A stretch of DNA of 64,000 nucleotides from Filimonas sp. GTDB taxonomy: Bacteria > Bacteroidota > Bacteroidia > Chitinophagales > Chitinophagaceae. How positions within the stretch are numbered: position 1 is the first letter of the stretch; every line of letters begins with the position of its first letter. The DNA is taken from positions 1-64,000 of the forward strand of contig JAFKHH010000027.1 in the NCBI GenBank assembly GCA_017306865.1, given 5' to 3'. Below, in pieces: positions 35,354 to 45,292 of this stretch. Below the pieces are notes generated by a model. It searched no databases, was not told the DNA's origin, and worked only from the letters and a program-made list of their open reading frames with translations. The position numbers and the translations under genes were made by a program.

Positions 35354-35470
35354 AGTATAAATAGTATATAAGGTTTATACGGTATATAAAGTGGTGTAAA
35401 CACAATACATCGTCTCATGTTATCTACTTACATACTTTATAAACCTTATATACTTTACAAACTCTATACA
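35349..35470. repeat. Word palindrome (TATAAAGTATA dialect)
   Basis: A perfect 14-bp inverted pair (GTATATAAGGTTTA at 35364-35377 and its complement at 35440-35453) within longer arms of TATA-words. It begins at the cutC stop and ends nine bases before the next start. Confidence 0.85.
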
Positions 35471-35478
35471 CTTAAAGA

Positions 35479-35994
35479 ATGAAAATTCGCGAAGCATTAC
35501 TACAGGAAAAAATTCACCCGAAAGAACTTGCGTTGGAAATAAGCCACTATGCAGTTTCTTCCAAAGCACGCTTCAAAGAACTAATGCAATGCTTCCTGGA
35601 CGAAGAAACGCGTGTAGCACAACGTGCAGCATGGAGTGTAAGCTGGGCAGCGAGAGAAAGGCCACCCATGATCACACCTTACATAAAAGTACTGGTGGCG
35701 CAGCTCTCCCGCAAAGACGTACACCCGGCCATTATCCGCAATAGTGTACGGGTACTGGAAGCAATAGATATACCGGAGGAATTTCATGGTGATGTAATGA
35801 ATGCCTGCTTTGACTTTGTAACCTCTCCTACTACTCCCATTGCTATTAAAGCTTTTTCTCTGACCACTTTATTCAATCTTTCTGCGCTTTACCCCGACAT
35901 TAAACCGGAACTGAAACTTATTATAGAAGAGCAATGGGATAATGAAACTGCCGCCTTTAGAAGCAGGGGCAAAAAGATCCTGGCAAAACTATAA
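35479..35994 (+). CDS. HEAT-repeat-like protein
   Basis: 171 residues, all helical by pattern, with paired helices such as FKELMQCFLDEETRVAQRAAWSVSWAARERP and PAIIRNSVRVLEAIDIPEEFH, resembling HEAT or DNA-glycosylase AlkD-type repeats. No catalytic motif is visible. Cytoplasmic. Function unknown; a protein- or nucleic-acid-binding scaffold is likely. Confidence 0.78.
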   Translation: MKIREALLQEKIHPKELALEISHYAVSSKARFKELMQCFLDEETRVAQRAAWSVSWAARERPPMITPYIKVLVAQLSRKDVHPAIIRNSVRVLEAIDIPEEFHGDVMNACFDFVTSPTTPIAIKAFSLTTLFNLSALYPDIKPELKLIIEEQWDNETAAFRSRGKKILAKL

Positions 35995-36214
35995 GTATTC
36001 TATAAAACACTCCCTGCCAGCAAACTTTTTTAATCGTGGACTTCTATAGCCTATAGTTGCAACTATTTCGACCAGATGCACCTGATAAAAGATTTCAAAC
36101 TATTCAGCAGTATGACCCCGGTGCAATTATTCAGAAAAATGCCGCCACCGGAAGAAGCAATTATTCCATCCTGATTTATTATCCCCTGTTACCTGTGCAG
36201 TATTCAGAGACCAC

Positions 36215-37180
36215 TTACAAACTATCCGTAATAATACCTCTCACTTTTCCTTTCTCGAAAAATATACGATAGACCTTTCCAAGCACCTCATTACGGTAAG
36301 ACCAACATGTATATTTTTTTCCTTTTTCCATCAGTTCGCTTTCCTCATCTGGTTTGTTAATGATCAATCGTACTTCCTCTTCTGTCATCCCTTCTGCTAT
36401 TTCCATTGACTGAATTTTCCTCCACATTTTTTCAGTAATATTCTTATACCTGTTACGGGGATCACATAAGCTAAATTTTGTATCGAACCTGTTATTACAA
36501 ACCTCTTCCCTTGTGCTGTCATTTATCAATGTTTCATAGCCCACAATGTAAAAATATTCGGCCTCTGTATTTACAGGCTTGAAGTAAACATAATATTGGT
36601 GAAATTTATCCTGCTCCACATGGGTGATTGTAACAGGGTAATATTTGTATGACACTGCCGGCACTGTACTTATCTTCCCCCTGTCTTTCAGGGTAAGCCA
36701 ATAGCTACCTGTTGTATATACAGTCTTGCCCACAAGGCCTTGCATATTATCCATTGGTCCAAACAAAGTTGCATTTCTCAAAGACGAAAGTGTTACATTT
36801 TCAAGCTTGTTCTTATTGCTCAGAAATTTATATCGCTTCCCTGCACAATCAAAAACGAGTACAATTTTATTATCAACGGTGTCTATGGCTTGCAAGGTCA
36901 ATACTCTCTCTCTAAATGTCAGTGCCGGCACTGCATTCTTATATCCACCAAACGCCGCTTGTGGCTCCGCATTATAATCCAGCAAGAGTGTAGCAGCATT
37001 TTTTATGATCTCGTCATAAGCAATAAGCAACCTTGTTCCTTTTTGCCAGCTTCTAAAAAAAGAGGTAGGGCCACGATAAGCGATAGACGCACAAAACAAG
37101 CTGTCTTGTACGCAATTCTGTGCATTACTCTCAAACGCGATGGTACACCAAAAGATACCCAGTAGTAAAATTCTTTTCAT
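36215..37180 (-). CDS. Secreted protein with a BamE/SmpA-like C-terminal segment
   Basis: 321 residues with signal peptide MKRILLLGIFWCTIAFESNAQ. The middle part is beta-rich and unrecognised. The last 60 residues read IAEGMTEEEVRLIINKPDEE, then KYTCWSYRN and VYRIFFEKGKVRGI, which follows the helix-strand order of SmpA/OmlA (BamE-like) domains that predict how a lipoprotein binds partners. Function unknown. A 14-bp palindrome (ATAGTTGCAACTAT, 36053-36066) lies beyond its end. Confidence 0.75.
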   Translation of the reverse strand: MKRILLLGIFWCTIAFESNAQNCVQDSLFCASIAYRGPTSFFRSWQKGTRLLIAYDEIIKNAATLLLDYNAEPQAAFGGYKNAVPALTFRERVLTLQAIDTVDNKIVLVFDCAGKRYKFLSNKNKLENVTLSSLRNATLFGPMDNMQGLVGKTVYTTGSYWLTLKDRGKISTVPAVSYKYYPVTITHVEQDKFHQYYVYFKPVNTEAEYFYIVGYETLINDSTREEVCNNRFDTKFSLCDPRNRYKNITEKMWRKIQSMEIAEGMTEEEVRLIINKPDEESELMEKGKKYTCWSYRNEVLGKVYRIFFEKGKVRGIITDSL

Positions 37181-37465
37181 CTGGTCTACGATTTAAAAAA
37201 GACTTGATATTGGGTTTGCGAAATGAGAAAACGACCAAAAAGAAAAAATTATTGCCACCAGGCATATTGCCAAATGAAAGTCTATTGCATTCTAATGAAG
37301 CAGGCTAAAGAGCTGAAAACGCTTATATACAATACACTTTTTTTCTCGAAAAAGGAAACATACAGCTTACGTCCTACAATAAATTACCAATTGTTAAGAA
37401 GCTGCGGGTGTTGGATGTTAAGCGCGCCTTAGTTTGGTAGATTCAAGCAACCAAAATTTTATCAT

Positions 37466-37849
37466 ATGAAAAAAGCATTTATCTATGCACTGTGCAGTGT
37501 AATGGCTGCATCTACCATTAGCACAACTGTTAAAGCAGCCTTTTTAGTTAGTGGTACAGCAATAGGACCTGGCGGTCAAATTTTCCGCTTCTTTGGTTGG
37601 ATTGACCCTGTCTCCGGTCACGGAAATATTACGTGGTCATCGGGAGGCTCATCCGGCACTATCGTTTGGAAGAAAGCCGATCCTAATTCGGACATTCCTC
37701 TACCGACTCAAGCATCGAAGCTTGAAGAGCTTACCAAAATTTATACCATTGAGGGAGAGAATGATGGAGCTCCAATTGATTTAAATGAATATGCATCTCT
37801 TATAGTAGATGTGTATAATCAAGCAAATATGCAAGCTTCTCAAAAATGA
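37466..37849 (+). CDS. Small secreted protein of unknown function
   Basis: 127 residues with a signal peptide (MKKAFIYALCSVMAASTISTTVKA). The mature part begins with glycine- and serine-rich beta sequence (GHGNITWSSGGSSGTIVWKK) and ends helical. No family recognised. Base composition is low in G+C, like the flanking gaps. The 285 bases upstream hold no other gene. Confidence 0.6.
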   Translation: MKKAFIYALCSVMAASTISTTVKAAFLVSGTAIGPGGQIFRFFGWIDPVSGHGNITWSSGGSSGTIVWKKADPNSDIPLPTQASKLEELTKIYTIEGENDGAPIDLNEYASLIVDVYNQANMQASQK

Positions 37850-38035
37850 ATTGTTCTTTAGTTCATTTGCACATGTCACAGTAAACACACCTCCAAGTCA
37901 AGCATATAACCACCTTTGTATTTATATTTTTGTGGCTTTTATAAATTCATATTCTTATATCTATCATCGCGTATGCTTTTCATACGCTACAGCGACAGCG
38001 TATTTACAATTGAGAGAGGAGACAAGTTTCTACGC

Positions 38036-39748
38036 TCAAATTTCTAATTTCAAATCAGCATACTGCCACGCTTTTTCAAATCGTTTTTTTACAGCACTTG
38101 CCTCCTGTTCTTTCCGTTGCTTCTGCAATGACTGGTATAACCCCATCAGTGCCCATCCATTTTCTTTATACGTGCTTAAGTCTTTCAAATACATTTTTTC
38201 TGCCTCTGCATATTTTCCCGCATCGAGCAAAACAGGGCCCAGCAAATGCCGCACGGAGAAGAACCAATCAGGCGGCTCATTATAGTTTAAGTTATCTTCA
38301 ATAGTTATAGCTTCATAAAATGCCCTGATCGACTGCTCATACTTTTTTTGCCGGTGATAGATCTCTGCAGACAATACATGCGCTGCTATCTGCACAATAT
38401 CATACATACTATTAATGTTCCAGATAGTAAGCGTTTTCAAAGCGCTATCAGCAGCTATTTTCTTTAGCTGCGCTAATTCATTCTGCGCTTTTGATAGCTC
38501 ATTTTTTCCAAGCCACGCCATACCTCTTGCATAATGCAAAATTGCCTGCGGATAAATAAGAGCGTCCTTTTGTGCCTGTATTGCAAGAATGGTATCCCAC
38601 ATAGCAAACTTTACTGCGACATAGTAAGGAATAGTATAGTAATGCTGTAATGTACCCCATCCGGGCTCTTTCATTATATCCTGTGCAGTATGTACCTGTA
38701 ACTTTTGAGCCGCCTGCCACGCCAGCTTTGCATTACCTTCCAGCGTTGCCGTAGCAGCCAGGTAATGGTAGTTGTGCGGGTAATATCCAAGCGGGTAAGC
38801 CCCCTGCGCATGACAGGCAGTTAAATAAGTACTATCCGCTTCTATCGCCGCAATGTTTGCGAGCGAGCCTGCGTGATAATCTCCTGTCCAGATATAGATA
38901 TGAGAAGGCATGTGCAGCAGGTGCCCCGAACCCGGCACAAGCGTCATCAGCAAACCTGCGCTTGCCAATCCTTTTTCCGGCGTTTTAGAAGCCTCTACTG
39001 CATGAATATAAAAATGTGGCGCACCGGGATGTTTGGGATATTGCCTGATTAATTTTTCCAGTATTGCAACTATTTCAGGTGTCCACGGCTTTGGCTCTTT
39101 TGTTTTTTTATCATACAAGTCCCAGGGGTGCATATCCATTAGCGATTCCGCATACAGCGCGCTAATATCCGGGTCTGTAGCATAAGTATCATATACCTTT
39201 TTCATTGCTACAGAATAAGCACTATCCAGGTGACTGCGTTTTTTAGGAGGCACAGCAGTGTATCGATGCGTTAGTGCCATAATCAACGCTTTCTCCTTCT
39301 CTGTACTACTTCCGCTAAGAGACACAGCCTTTTGTATAGCCTCGTATGCACGCTGGTAATTGTCATCCTCCATTCCTGCATTGTAATTCGGCCCAAGCAC
39401 ATACGCAAAACCCCAATATGCCATTGCACAGGCAGAATCCAGTCTCGTTGCTTCAAAAAAAGAACGGGCTGCCTCGGCATGATTAAATCCATAAGCCAAC
39501 ATAAGCCCCTGGTTAAAGTATGCTTGCGCGTCTTTGTTCGCTGTAGAAATTTTAAAATTGATTCCCTCAAGCCCGCTCAGTATAGGCGCTTTTGTACCTG
39601 CAGTGTACCATGCTTTATCGGTTGTTTGTGGAGTGCAGCCACGCAAGGTTGTTTTAGCAGCACGGGTATTATCACTGTCTTTTTTATTTGGTTCATTACA
39701 GGCAGCCATCAGTACTATGGCTGCAACAGAGTAAAGCAGGTTGCGCAT
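38036..39748 (-). CDS. TPR-repeat lipoprotein
   Basis: 570 residues from the ATG at 39746-39748, chosen because it gives a lipoprotein signal (MRNLLYSVAAIVLMAACNE, lipobox LMAAC). TPR-like helices are seen at AYFNQGLMLAYGFNHAEAARSF, YQRAYEAIQKAV, YPQAILHYARGMAWLGKNEL, EQSIRAFYEAI and YAEAEKMYLKDL. HLLHMPSHIYIWTGDYH is a conserved segment of this family of outer membrane tetratricopeptide proteins. It is probably a scaffold in the periplasm. The last residues DLKLEI and the TGA stop are encoded by a TTTGAAATTAGAAATTTGA repeat. Confidence 0.85.
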   Translation of the reverse strand: MRNLLYSVAAIVLMAACNEPNKKDSDNTRAAKTTLRGCTPQTTDKAWYTAGTKAPILSGLEGINFKISTANKDAQAYFNQGLMLAYGFNHAEAARSFFEATRLDSACAMAYWGFAYVLGPNYNAGMEDDNYQRAYEAIQKAVSLSGSSTEKEKALIMALTHRYTAVPPKKRSHLDSAYSVAMKKVYDTYATDPDISALYAESLMDMHPWDLYDKKTKEPKPWTPEIVAILEKLIRQYPKHPGAPHFYIHAVEASKTPEKGLASAGLLMTLVPGSGHLLHMPSHIYIWTGDYHAGSLANIAAIEADSTYLTACHAQGAYPLGYYPHNYHYLAATATLEGNAKLAWQAAQKLQVHTAQDIMKEPGWGTLQHYYTIPYYVAVKFAMWDTILAIQAQKDALIYPQAILHYARGMAWLGKNELSKAQNELAQLKKIAADSALKTLTIWNINSMYDIVQIAAHVLSAEIYHRQKKYEQSIRAFYEAITIEDNLNYNEPPDWFFSVRHLLGPVLLDAGKYAEAEKMYLKDLSTYKENGWALMGLYQSLQKQRKEQEASAVKKRFEKAWQYADLKLEI

Positions 39749-39776
39749 ATTATTAGTTTTTCCCACTAACAAAATA

Positions 39777-39808
39777 AAAAACGGCTTGCAAGTTTGCAAC
39801 CCGTTTTT
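39777..39808. terminator. Hairpin with T tracts on both strands
   Basis: AAAAACGG(C)TTGCAA pairs with TTGCAA(C)CCGTTTTT with one C-C mismatch and a 2-base loop. It lies in the leader of the TPR gene, about 30 bases before its start. Together with the next terminator it separates sppA from the TPR gene. Confidence 0.55.
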
Positions 39809-39897
39809 GCGCGGATATTTCCAACGTAGCTATTCCATAGCTGCAAAAGCATAAAGCTATTCGCCTTTTAAGCTAGATATGGAATAACTGTTATACA

Positions 39898-39927
39898 AAA
39901 GCGGGCCACATTCCTGCAGCCCGCTTT
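39898..39927 (-). terminator. Intrinsic terminator of sppA
   Basis: A 9-bp stem (AAAGCGGGC with its complement at 39919-39927), with TTTTG following on the - strand, 55 bases after the sppA stop. Confidence 0.65.
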
Positions 39928-39951
39928 CAATTTATTATAAGCCATGAAGCC

Positions 39952-39981
39952 TTCACCACTCACCACTCACAATTCACCACT
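39952..39981. repeat. CACCACTCAC word repeat at the sppA stop
   Basis: TTCACCACTCACCACTCACA and AATTCACCACTC words end directly against the sppA TAG (39982-39984). A single arm; no complementary partner nearby. Confidence 0.65.
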
Positions 39982-41736
39982 CTACATCTTCGCTTCAAAC
40001 GGCAGCCTTGTCATTGGTGCGCCAATCCACGATTTTATTTGTTTCATCTGCTGCAGCATATTGTATTCGTCCTCACCTATCTCCTCTTTTACAGCTTTTG
40101 TTTTTATGCTTTTGTTTGCAGAGCCACCCATTATCTGCTCAAGAAATGTTTTTTTCTCCGGGTATTCCTTCACCTTGTAATCACGCGTTTTAGCCATGCG
40201 GGCAGCAGCAGCAATCGCGTCCTGCAATGTACCTATCCGGTCTACCAGGCCTACCTCTATAGCACGTTGCCCGGTCCATACGCGGCCCTGGGCTATGCTG
40301 TCTATGTATTCAATGCTTTTTTTACGTCCCTCTGCCACACGAGATTTAAACGTATGGTAGATCGTATCTACATCTGACTGTAAAAATCTTTTTTCCGTTT
40401 CTGTCAGCGGCCTGTCAGATGTCATCATATCTGCATATGGTCCAGTTTTTACGCCATCAAACGTAATACCCAGCTTGTTTTTGAAAAAGCCCTGCGTATT
40501 CGCAATAATGCTGAATACACCGATGGAACCGGTAATAGTAGACGGGTCGGCAAAAATGGAATCACCTGCACAGGAAATATAATAGCCACCGGATGCTGCA
40601 TAGTTGCCCATGCTTACTACTACCGGTTTTTCTTTCTTTGCCAGGGTAATCTCGCGCCAGATAACATCGCTAGCCAATGCACTACCGCCCGGGGAGTTTA
40701 CGCGGAATACGATTGCTTTAATATCCTTGTCAAAACGCGCTTTACGGATCAGGTTTTTATACGTATCGCTGCCGATCTCATCATCAGAACCTTTACCGCT
40801 TACAATATCGCCTTCTGCATAAATAACAGCAATCCGGTCTTTCCCCTCATTCATCTTAGTATCTACCGCCTTCACATATTTATTCAGCATCACAAAGTTC
40901 AACTTATCCGATTCCTTCTGGTTAATAAGGCCAAACAGCTCCTTTTTTACTTCATCATCATATTTCACGCCGTCTACCAAGTGATATTTTACCGCATCGG
41001 CTGCAAACTGTATAGAACCGTTATTTGCCAGCGCATGCAGTTGAGCAGTGTCAATACCACGCGCCTGCGATGTTGCAGTCAGGAAGCTGCTGTACAAGTC
41101 GCCCAGCCACACCGTTGTTTGTAACCGGTTAGGTTCCGTCATCTGTGTTACGCGGAAAGGCTCCGTAGCGCTTTTGAACTTACCTGCATAAAATATCTGG
41201 GGTTGTATTTCCAGTTTGTCCAGCAAGCCCTTTATAAAATACAATTGGGTAGAGAACCCTACCCAATCAACACCCCCATTCGGGTGACAGTAAATTTTAT
41301 CTGCTGCTGTAGCTACATAATATGCTTTTTGTGACATAGCCTCGCCGTAAGCGATCACAAACTTTTTGCTCTGCTTAAAGTCAATGAGAGCCTTTCGCAG
41401 CTCCTCACTGGCAGCAAACCCGTTTGAATTACCGGAGGCTTTTATATAAATACCCTTGATAGCCGAATCTTTTTTCGCATATTCTATCACACGCACCACT
41501 TCATGTAGGCCCGGTGTTTCGCTGGCATCACTCAACACAGAAGCGATCGGGTTGTCCTGCCCCTGTTCTTTAAAGTTAACAGTAAGGTCCAGTACCAATA
41601 CGCCATTGGAGCCAATATCTGGTTTTTCGGGTTGCGCAGCTTTGCCTATGATCCAAACAGCTATAATAACGCTGATAAAGGAAAAAATAGCCAATGCTAA
41701 AAACGACGCAAAAAAGATTTTCAAAAAGGCCTTCAT
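39982..41736 (-). CDS. sppA: Signal peptide peptidase SppA, long (67K) type
   Basis: 584 residues with an N-terminal membrane anchor (6-32). The catalytic dyad residues are Lys137 (MSQKAYY) in the N-terminal repeat and Ser404 (ITGSIGVFS) in the C-terminal repeat, as expected for the 67K form. VFRVNSPGGSALASDVIW and SMGNYAASGGYYIS support this. It degrades signal peptides and possibly small membrane proteins. Only 60 bases separate it from the divergent folK. Confidence 0.95.
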   Translation of the reverse strand: MKAFLKIFFASFLALAIFSFISVIIAVWIIGKAAQPEKPDIGSNGVLVLDLTVNFKEQGQDNPIASVLSDASETPGLHEVVRVIEYAKKDSAIKGIYIKASGNSNGFAASEELRKALIDFKQSKKFVIAYGEAMSQKAYYVATAADKIYCHPNGGVDWVGFSTQLYFIKGLLDKLEIQPQIFYAGKFKSATEPFRVTQMTEPNRLQTTVWLGDLYSSFLTATSQARGIDTAQLHALANNGSIQFAADAVKYHLVDGVKYDDEVKKELFGLINQKESDKLNFVMLNKYVKAVDTKMNEGKDRIAVIYAEGDIVSGKGSDDEIGSDTYKNLIRKARFDKDIKAIVFRVNSPGGSALASDVIWREITLAKKEKPVVVSMGNYAASGGYYISCAGDSIFADPSTITGSIGVFSIIANTQGFFKNKLGITFDGVKTGPYADMMTSDRPLTETEKRFLQSDVDTIYHTFKSRVAEGRKKSIEYIDSIAQGRVWTGQRAIEVGLVDRIGTLQDAIAAAARMAKTRDYKVKEYPEKKTFLEQIMGGSANKSIKTKAVKEEIGEDEYNMLQQMKQIKSWIGAPMTRLPFEAKM

Positions 41737-41796
41737 ATTTTTCTCACTTGTACATTTAAAAATAAAGATATTTGAAGCTTCTTACACTACCAATTT

Positions 41797-42288
41797 ATGA
41801 ATGACGTTTACCTGTTGATAGGCGGTAATTTAGGTGACCGGATGGCCTTTCTTCGCCAGGCAAAATCATTAATCGGACAATCTGCAGGCCATATTACGGC
41901 AATTTCTTCTATTTACGAAACTTCCGCCTGGGGTATGGAAGACCAGCCCCCTTTCTACAATTGCGCCCTTCAGATAAAGAGCAATATAGCCCCGGAAACG
42001 CTTATGGGCATATTATTAAATATTGAAACATTAATGGGGCGCGAAAGATTGATCAAATTTGGCCCCCGCACCATCGATATAGATATGATCCTGTACAATG
42101 ATAAAATTATCAACACAGCAATATTGACCCTGCCCCACCCGCAAATGCAGAACAGGCGCTTTGTATTGCAGCCCCTGGCTGAGATAGCGGGCAATGCCAT
42201 GCACCCTGTTTTGCATAAAACCATCAACCAACTGCTGGAAGAATGCCCGGATACACTTGATGTGCATAAAATTTCCGGGAGTATCTAA
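41797..42288 (+). CDS. folK: 2-amino-4-hydroxy-6-hydroxymethyldihydropteridine pyrophosphokinase
   Basis: 163 residues. VYLLIGGNLGDR at the N-terminus, SSIYETSAWGMEDQPPFYNC in the pterin-binding region and FGPRTIDIDMILYND (88-102), the HPPK signature with the metal-binding aspartates. It transfers pyrophosphate from ATP in folate synthesis. A deoxynucleoside kinase gene follows after 29 bases, so both may be in one transcript. Confidence 0.95.
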   Translation: MNDVYLLIGGNLGDRMAFLRQAKSLIGQSAGHITAISSIYETSAWGMEDQPPFYNCALQIKSNIAPETLMGILLNIETLMGRERLIKFGPRTIDIDMILYNDKIINTAILTLPHPQMQNRRFVLQPLAEIAGNAMHPVLHKTINQLLEECPDTLDVHKISGSI

Positions 42289-42317
42289 GGTGGCATATTA
42301 ATTTTGAGCACCCGACA

Positions 42318-42950
42318 ATGAAGCATCACTTTATAACAATAGAAGGAAACATAGGCGCAGGCAAAACAACATTGGCCCACCTGCTTTCAAAAAAACTGAA
42401 CGCGAGGCTGATACTGGAAGAATTTGCAGACAACCCCTTCCTGCCGAAATTTTACGATAATCCCAAACAATATGCTTTTCCGCTGGAATTGTTTTTCATG
42501 GCGGAAAGGTTTAAGCAACTGAAGGAAATGTTGCACACCAAGGACCTGTTCCAGAGTGTAACCGTATCTGACTATCTCTTTACCAAATGCCTGTTGTTTG
42601 CGAAAGTGAACCTGCCCGAAGAAGAATTCAGGCTATACCAGAAACTATTCGACATTATACACCAGCAGTTACTTTTCCCGGATATACTCATCTACCTGCA
42701 TGCCCCGGTAAGCAAGTTGCAAAGCAATATCCGTAAACGTAACCGGGAGTATGAGCAGCATATACCTGACGATTACCTGTTTAGCATACAGGAAACCTAT
42801 ACCAGCTTTATAAAGCAGCATAATATAACCACCATTTTTGTAGATGCCAGCAATGCCGACTTCCTGGGCAATGAAAAGCACCTGGAAGTAATACTGGATG
42901 CGCTGAACAAAGACTATGAAGACGGACAACATTATATTACGCTACCATAG
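42318..42950 (+). CDS. Deoxynucleoside kinase
   Basis: 210 residues. P-loop GNIGAGKTT (10-18), LEEFADNPFLPKFYDNP, FFMAERFKQL and a DYLFTKCLLFAKVNL segment in place of the ERS motif, with RNREYEQHIPDDYL as lid. It phosphorylates deoxynucleosides for salvage; specificity (dA/dG/dC) cannot be decided. Members often sit next to folK in Bacteroidota, as far as I recall. Confidence 0.9.
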   Translation: MKHHFITIEGNIGAGKTTLAHLLSKKLNARLILEEFADNPFLPKFYDNPKQYAFPLELFFMAERFKQLKEMLHTKDLFQSVTVSDYLFTKCLLFAKVNLPEEEFRLYQKLFDIIHQQLLFPDILIYLHAPVSKLQSNIRKRNREYEQHIPDDYLFSIQETYTSFIKQHNITTIFVDASNADFLGNEKHLEVILDALNKDYEDGQHYITLP

Positions 42951-42956
42951 GAAGGG

Positions 42957-43077
42957 AAGTACGAAGTACTAAGTACAAAGTACGATGTGAAGAGGAAGTT
43001 CCGCAATTCGCTATAGTACCCATACTTAGTATTTCGTACTTAGTACTTCGTACTTGGTATTTTTCACTTTGTACTTC
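42957..43077. repeat. Word palindrome (AAGTACGAAGTACTAAGTAC dialect)
   Basis: The 20-base arm at 42957-42976 has a perfect complement at 43036-43055, with more related words on both sides. It starts six bases after the kinase stop. Confidence 0.9.
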
Positions 43078-43152
43078 CTGTTTATATCACTGATTTGCTT
43101 TTGGGAGACTTGTTTTACTTGTTTGAATTATTTGACTCATTGACTAATTATT

Positions 43153-44406
43153 ATGGACTCAACGATACAACAAAAGACAGATCCTTTTCTCGCAGTCAAG
43201 ATACCCGAATTCAGAAACCTCCTGTTGGGACGGTTTATGTTTGTAATGGCACTGCGTATGATGAGTACGCTTGTAGGCTGGTGGATCTACAATCTTACCA
43301 GCGCCCCTTTTGCCATCGGCATAGTTGGCCTGTCTGAGTTTTTACCCGCATTCGGTTTTGCCCTGTACGCAGGACATGTAATTGACCTCAGTGAAAAAAG
43401 AAGACTGTTGTTGCGCGGCGTAGCCTTATACCTCTTAGCCGCAATATTATTGTTATCCTTATCTACCAACATCAGCACTACACACATTCACGGGCATACC
43501 ATCGCTATTCTCATTTATTGTATCATATTCGGTACGGGCATAGTACGCTCCTTTGCCGGCCCTACATTCAACGTTATACTTGCATCCATTGTTCCAAAGT
43601 CAAGTTTGCAAAATGCAACTACATGGAACCAGGGCGCATTCCTTTCTGCATCTGTTATCGGGCATGCAGTAGGCGGCTTTTTAATAGCATTGAGCGGCAA
43701 CACAGGCACATTAACGGCCATCTGCGTACTGATGGTGTTATCATTCCTCGCACTGTTTCAGCTAAAACCCAAACCACCATTGAACGAGCGTAAGAGTGAA
43801 CAGAAAACATGGACAAGTGTGAAAGAGGGGCTGAACTTCGTATTTAAAACAAAGGAACTATTAGGCGCTATATCGCTGGATATGTTTGCCGTGCTATTTG
43901 GCGGCGCTGTTGCAATGGTGCCCGTTTACGCACGTGACATTTTAAAAGTAGGCCCGCAAGGCTTTGGTTTCCTGAATGGCGCATCAGATATGGGTTCCAT
44001 TCTTATCGTCGTCCTGCTAACGCTATTTCCGCTGAAGAAAAAGCAGGGCCGTACATTGCTGTTTGCCGTAGCAGGCTTTGGCCTTTGCATTATCGTATTC
44101 GGTATCTCTAAACTATTCTGGCTATCCTTTGGCGTATTGCTCCTCAGCGGCATGCTGGATGGTATTAGCGTGGTTACGCGCGGTACGATCATGCAACTGA
44201 AAACCCCGGACAATATGCGCGGGCGTGTCATGAGCGTAAACTCTATGTTCATTAACTCCAGCAACGAATTAGGCCAGTTCGAAAGCGGCGTTGCCGCCAA
44301 GTTGTTTGGCGTAGTTCCATCCGTAGTATTCGGCGGATGTATGACACTACTGGTTGTAGTAGTTACCTGGTTTAAAGCGCCGTCGTTGCGAAAAATGGAA
44401 TATTAA
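43153..44406 (+). CDS. MFS transporter (EntS/MFS_3-like)
   Basis: 417 residues with about 12 membrane helices. FRNLLLGRFMFVMALRMMSTLVGWWIYNLT at the start and the central GRTLLF and MRGRVMSVNSMFINSSNELGQFESG stretch resemble the enterobactin-exporter/MFS_3 group. Substrate unknown; it is not next to siderophore genes. Related AAGTAC words precede the gene and a GTACGATGT run follows its stop within three bases. Confidence 0.88.
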   Translation: MDSTIQQKTDPFLAVKIPEFRNLLLGRFMFVMALRMMSTLVGWWIYNLTSAPFAIGIVGLSEFLPAFGFALYAGHVIDLSEKRRLLLRGVALYLLAAILLLSLSTNISTTHIHGHTIAILIYCIIFGTGIVRSFAGPTFNVILASIVPKSSLQNATTWNQGAFLSASVIGHAVGGFLIALSGNTGTLTAICVLMVLSFLALFQLKPKPPLNERKSEQKTWTSVKEGLNFVFKTKELLGAISLDMFAVLFGGAVAMVPVYARDILKVGPQGFGFLNGASDMGSILIVVLLTLFPLKKKQGRTLLFAVAGFGLCIIVFGISKLFWLSFGVLLLSGMLDGISVVTRGTIMQLKTPDNMRGRVMSVNSMFINSSNELGQFESGVAAKLFGVVPSVVFGGCMTLLVVVVTWFKAPSLRKMEY

Positions 44407-44532
44407 GCATGTACGATGTTAGATGTACGATGTGAAGTACAAGATCTTTTTGTGGTCCCGGCAACAGTATATCTATTAAGCATTGTTGCGTCGCACTCTT
44501 CAGCAGTTTATTCGCTATTCGACTTATATTTT

Positions 44533-44562
44533 ATTCACCGCAGAGCCGCAGAGAACGGAGAG
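44533..44562 (+). repeat. CACCGCAGAG word repeat
   Basis: TTCACCGCAGAGCCGCAGAG followed by AACGGAGAG. The same wording occurs at 47733-47770, 55733-55808 and 63866-63892. This type of text is widespread in bacterial intergenic DNA. Confidence 0.6.
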
Positions 44563-44634
44563 TTATATAGAAAAGCATTATGCACAACTCACGATCTATT
44601 ACTCACAACGGACAACCCACTACTCACATTTTTT

Positions 44635-44955
44635 TAAACACATAGGTAGTTGGCAACATGCACCAATAAGTTTGGCGCAGAATAGCAGGTCAGTTGTAAG
44701 GACAGAAGTGTAACACGCTGCACTATGTTTATTGCCTTTTGCTCCGAAGGGGCACAATAGAGCACATAGGGGAAATGCTACGCATTTCTTTGTACGCCTT
44801 TAAGCATTCAAACTTCTTCATAATGCTAGAACCTTGTGCGGAGAAGCGTTATTCACGATTACCGTCTCACGATTCACGCCCCTTGGTGGCTCATCTTTGC
44901 GTTCTCTGCGCTCCCTTTGCGTCCTTCGCGATACTTGTGCGTCTTTGCGTGATAG
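44635..44955 (+). repeat. 320-bp structured repeat, copy A
   Basis: From TAAACACATAGG to CTTTGCGTGATA. The hairpin is GAAATGC-TAC-GCATTTC (44772-44788), so both arms differ from the GAAGCCGC/GCGGCTTC of the 21-22 kb copies while flanks are kept. The gap 44407-45292 contains only repeats. Confidence 0.9.
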
Positions 44956-44959
44956 ATAA

Positions 44960-45232
44960 TAAACACATAGGTGGTTGGCAACATGCGCCAATATGTTTGA
45001 TTAGAAATAGTAAATCACTTGTAAGGATAGATGTGTAACAAGCGTACTACTTTTATCGCTTTTTCTCCGAAGAGACACAATAGAGCACATAGGGGAAATG
45101 CTATGCATTTCTTTGTGCGCTTTTAAGTATTTGAACCTTCTTCATAATGCTAGAACCTTGTGCGGAGAAGCTTTATTCACGATGACCGTCTCACGATTCA
45201 CGCCCCCTGGTGTACCTTTGCGTCTTGGTGAC
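44960..45232 (+). repeat. 320-bp structured repeat, copy B
   Basis: Tandem with copy A (period 325). Hairpin GAAATGC-TAT-GCATTTC at 45095-45111. The distal end is shortened and rearranged (CTTTGCGTCTTGGTGACTCC). Confidence 0.88.
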
Positions 45233-45250
45233 TCCGTAGCTACCTCCGCT

Positions 45251-45282
45251 CATTTCAAATCTCAAATATCAAATCTCAAATC
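45251..45282. repeat. AATCTCAAAT word repeat
   Basis: TTTCAAATCTCAAATATCAA followed by ATCTCAAATCT, single arm, ending about 10 bases from the stop of the zinc-ribbon gene. Confidence 0.6.
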
Positions 45283-45292
45283 TCTTTCCCAT

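Noticed and set aside
36053-36066. ATAGTTGCAACTAT palindrome as an operator
   Set aside because: It lies between convergent gene ends, far from any promoter, and a single 14-base palindrome has little weight.
36057-36272. A 71-codon + strand frame
   Set aside because: Overlaps the end of the convergent secreted protein gene and shows no coding pattern.
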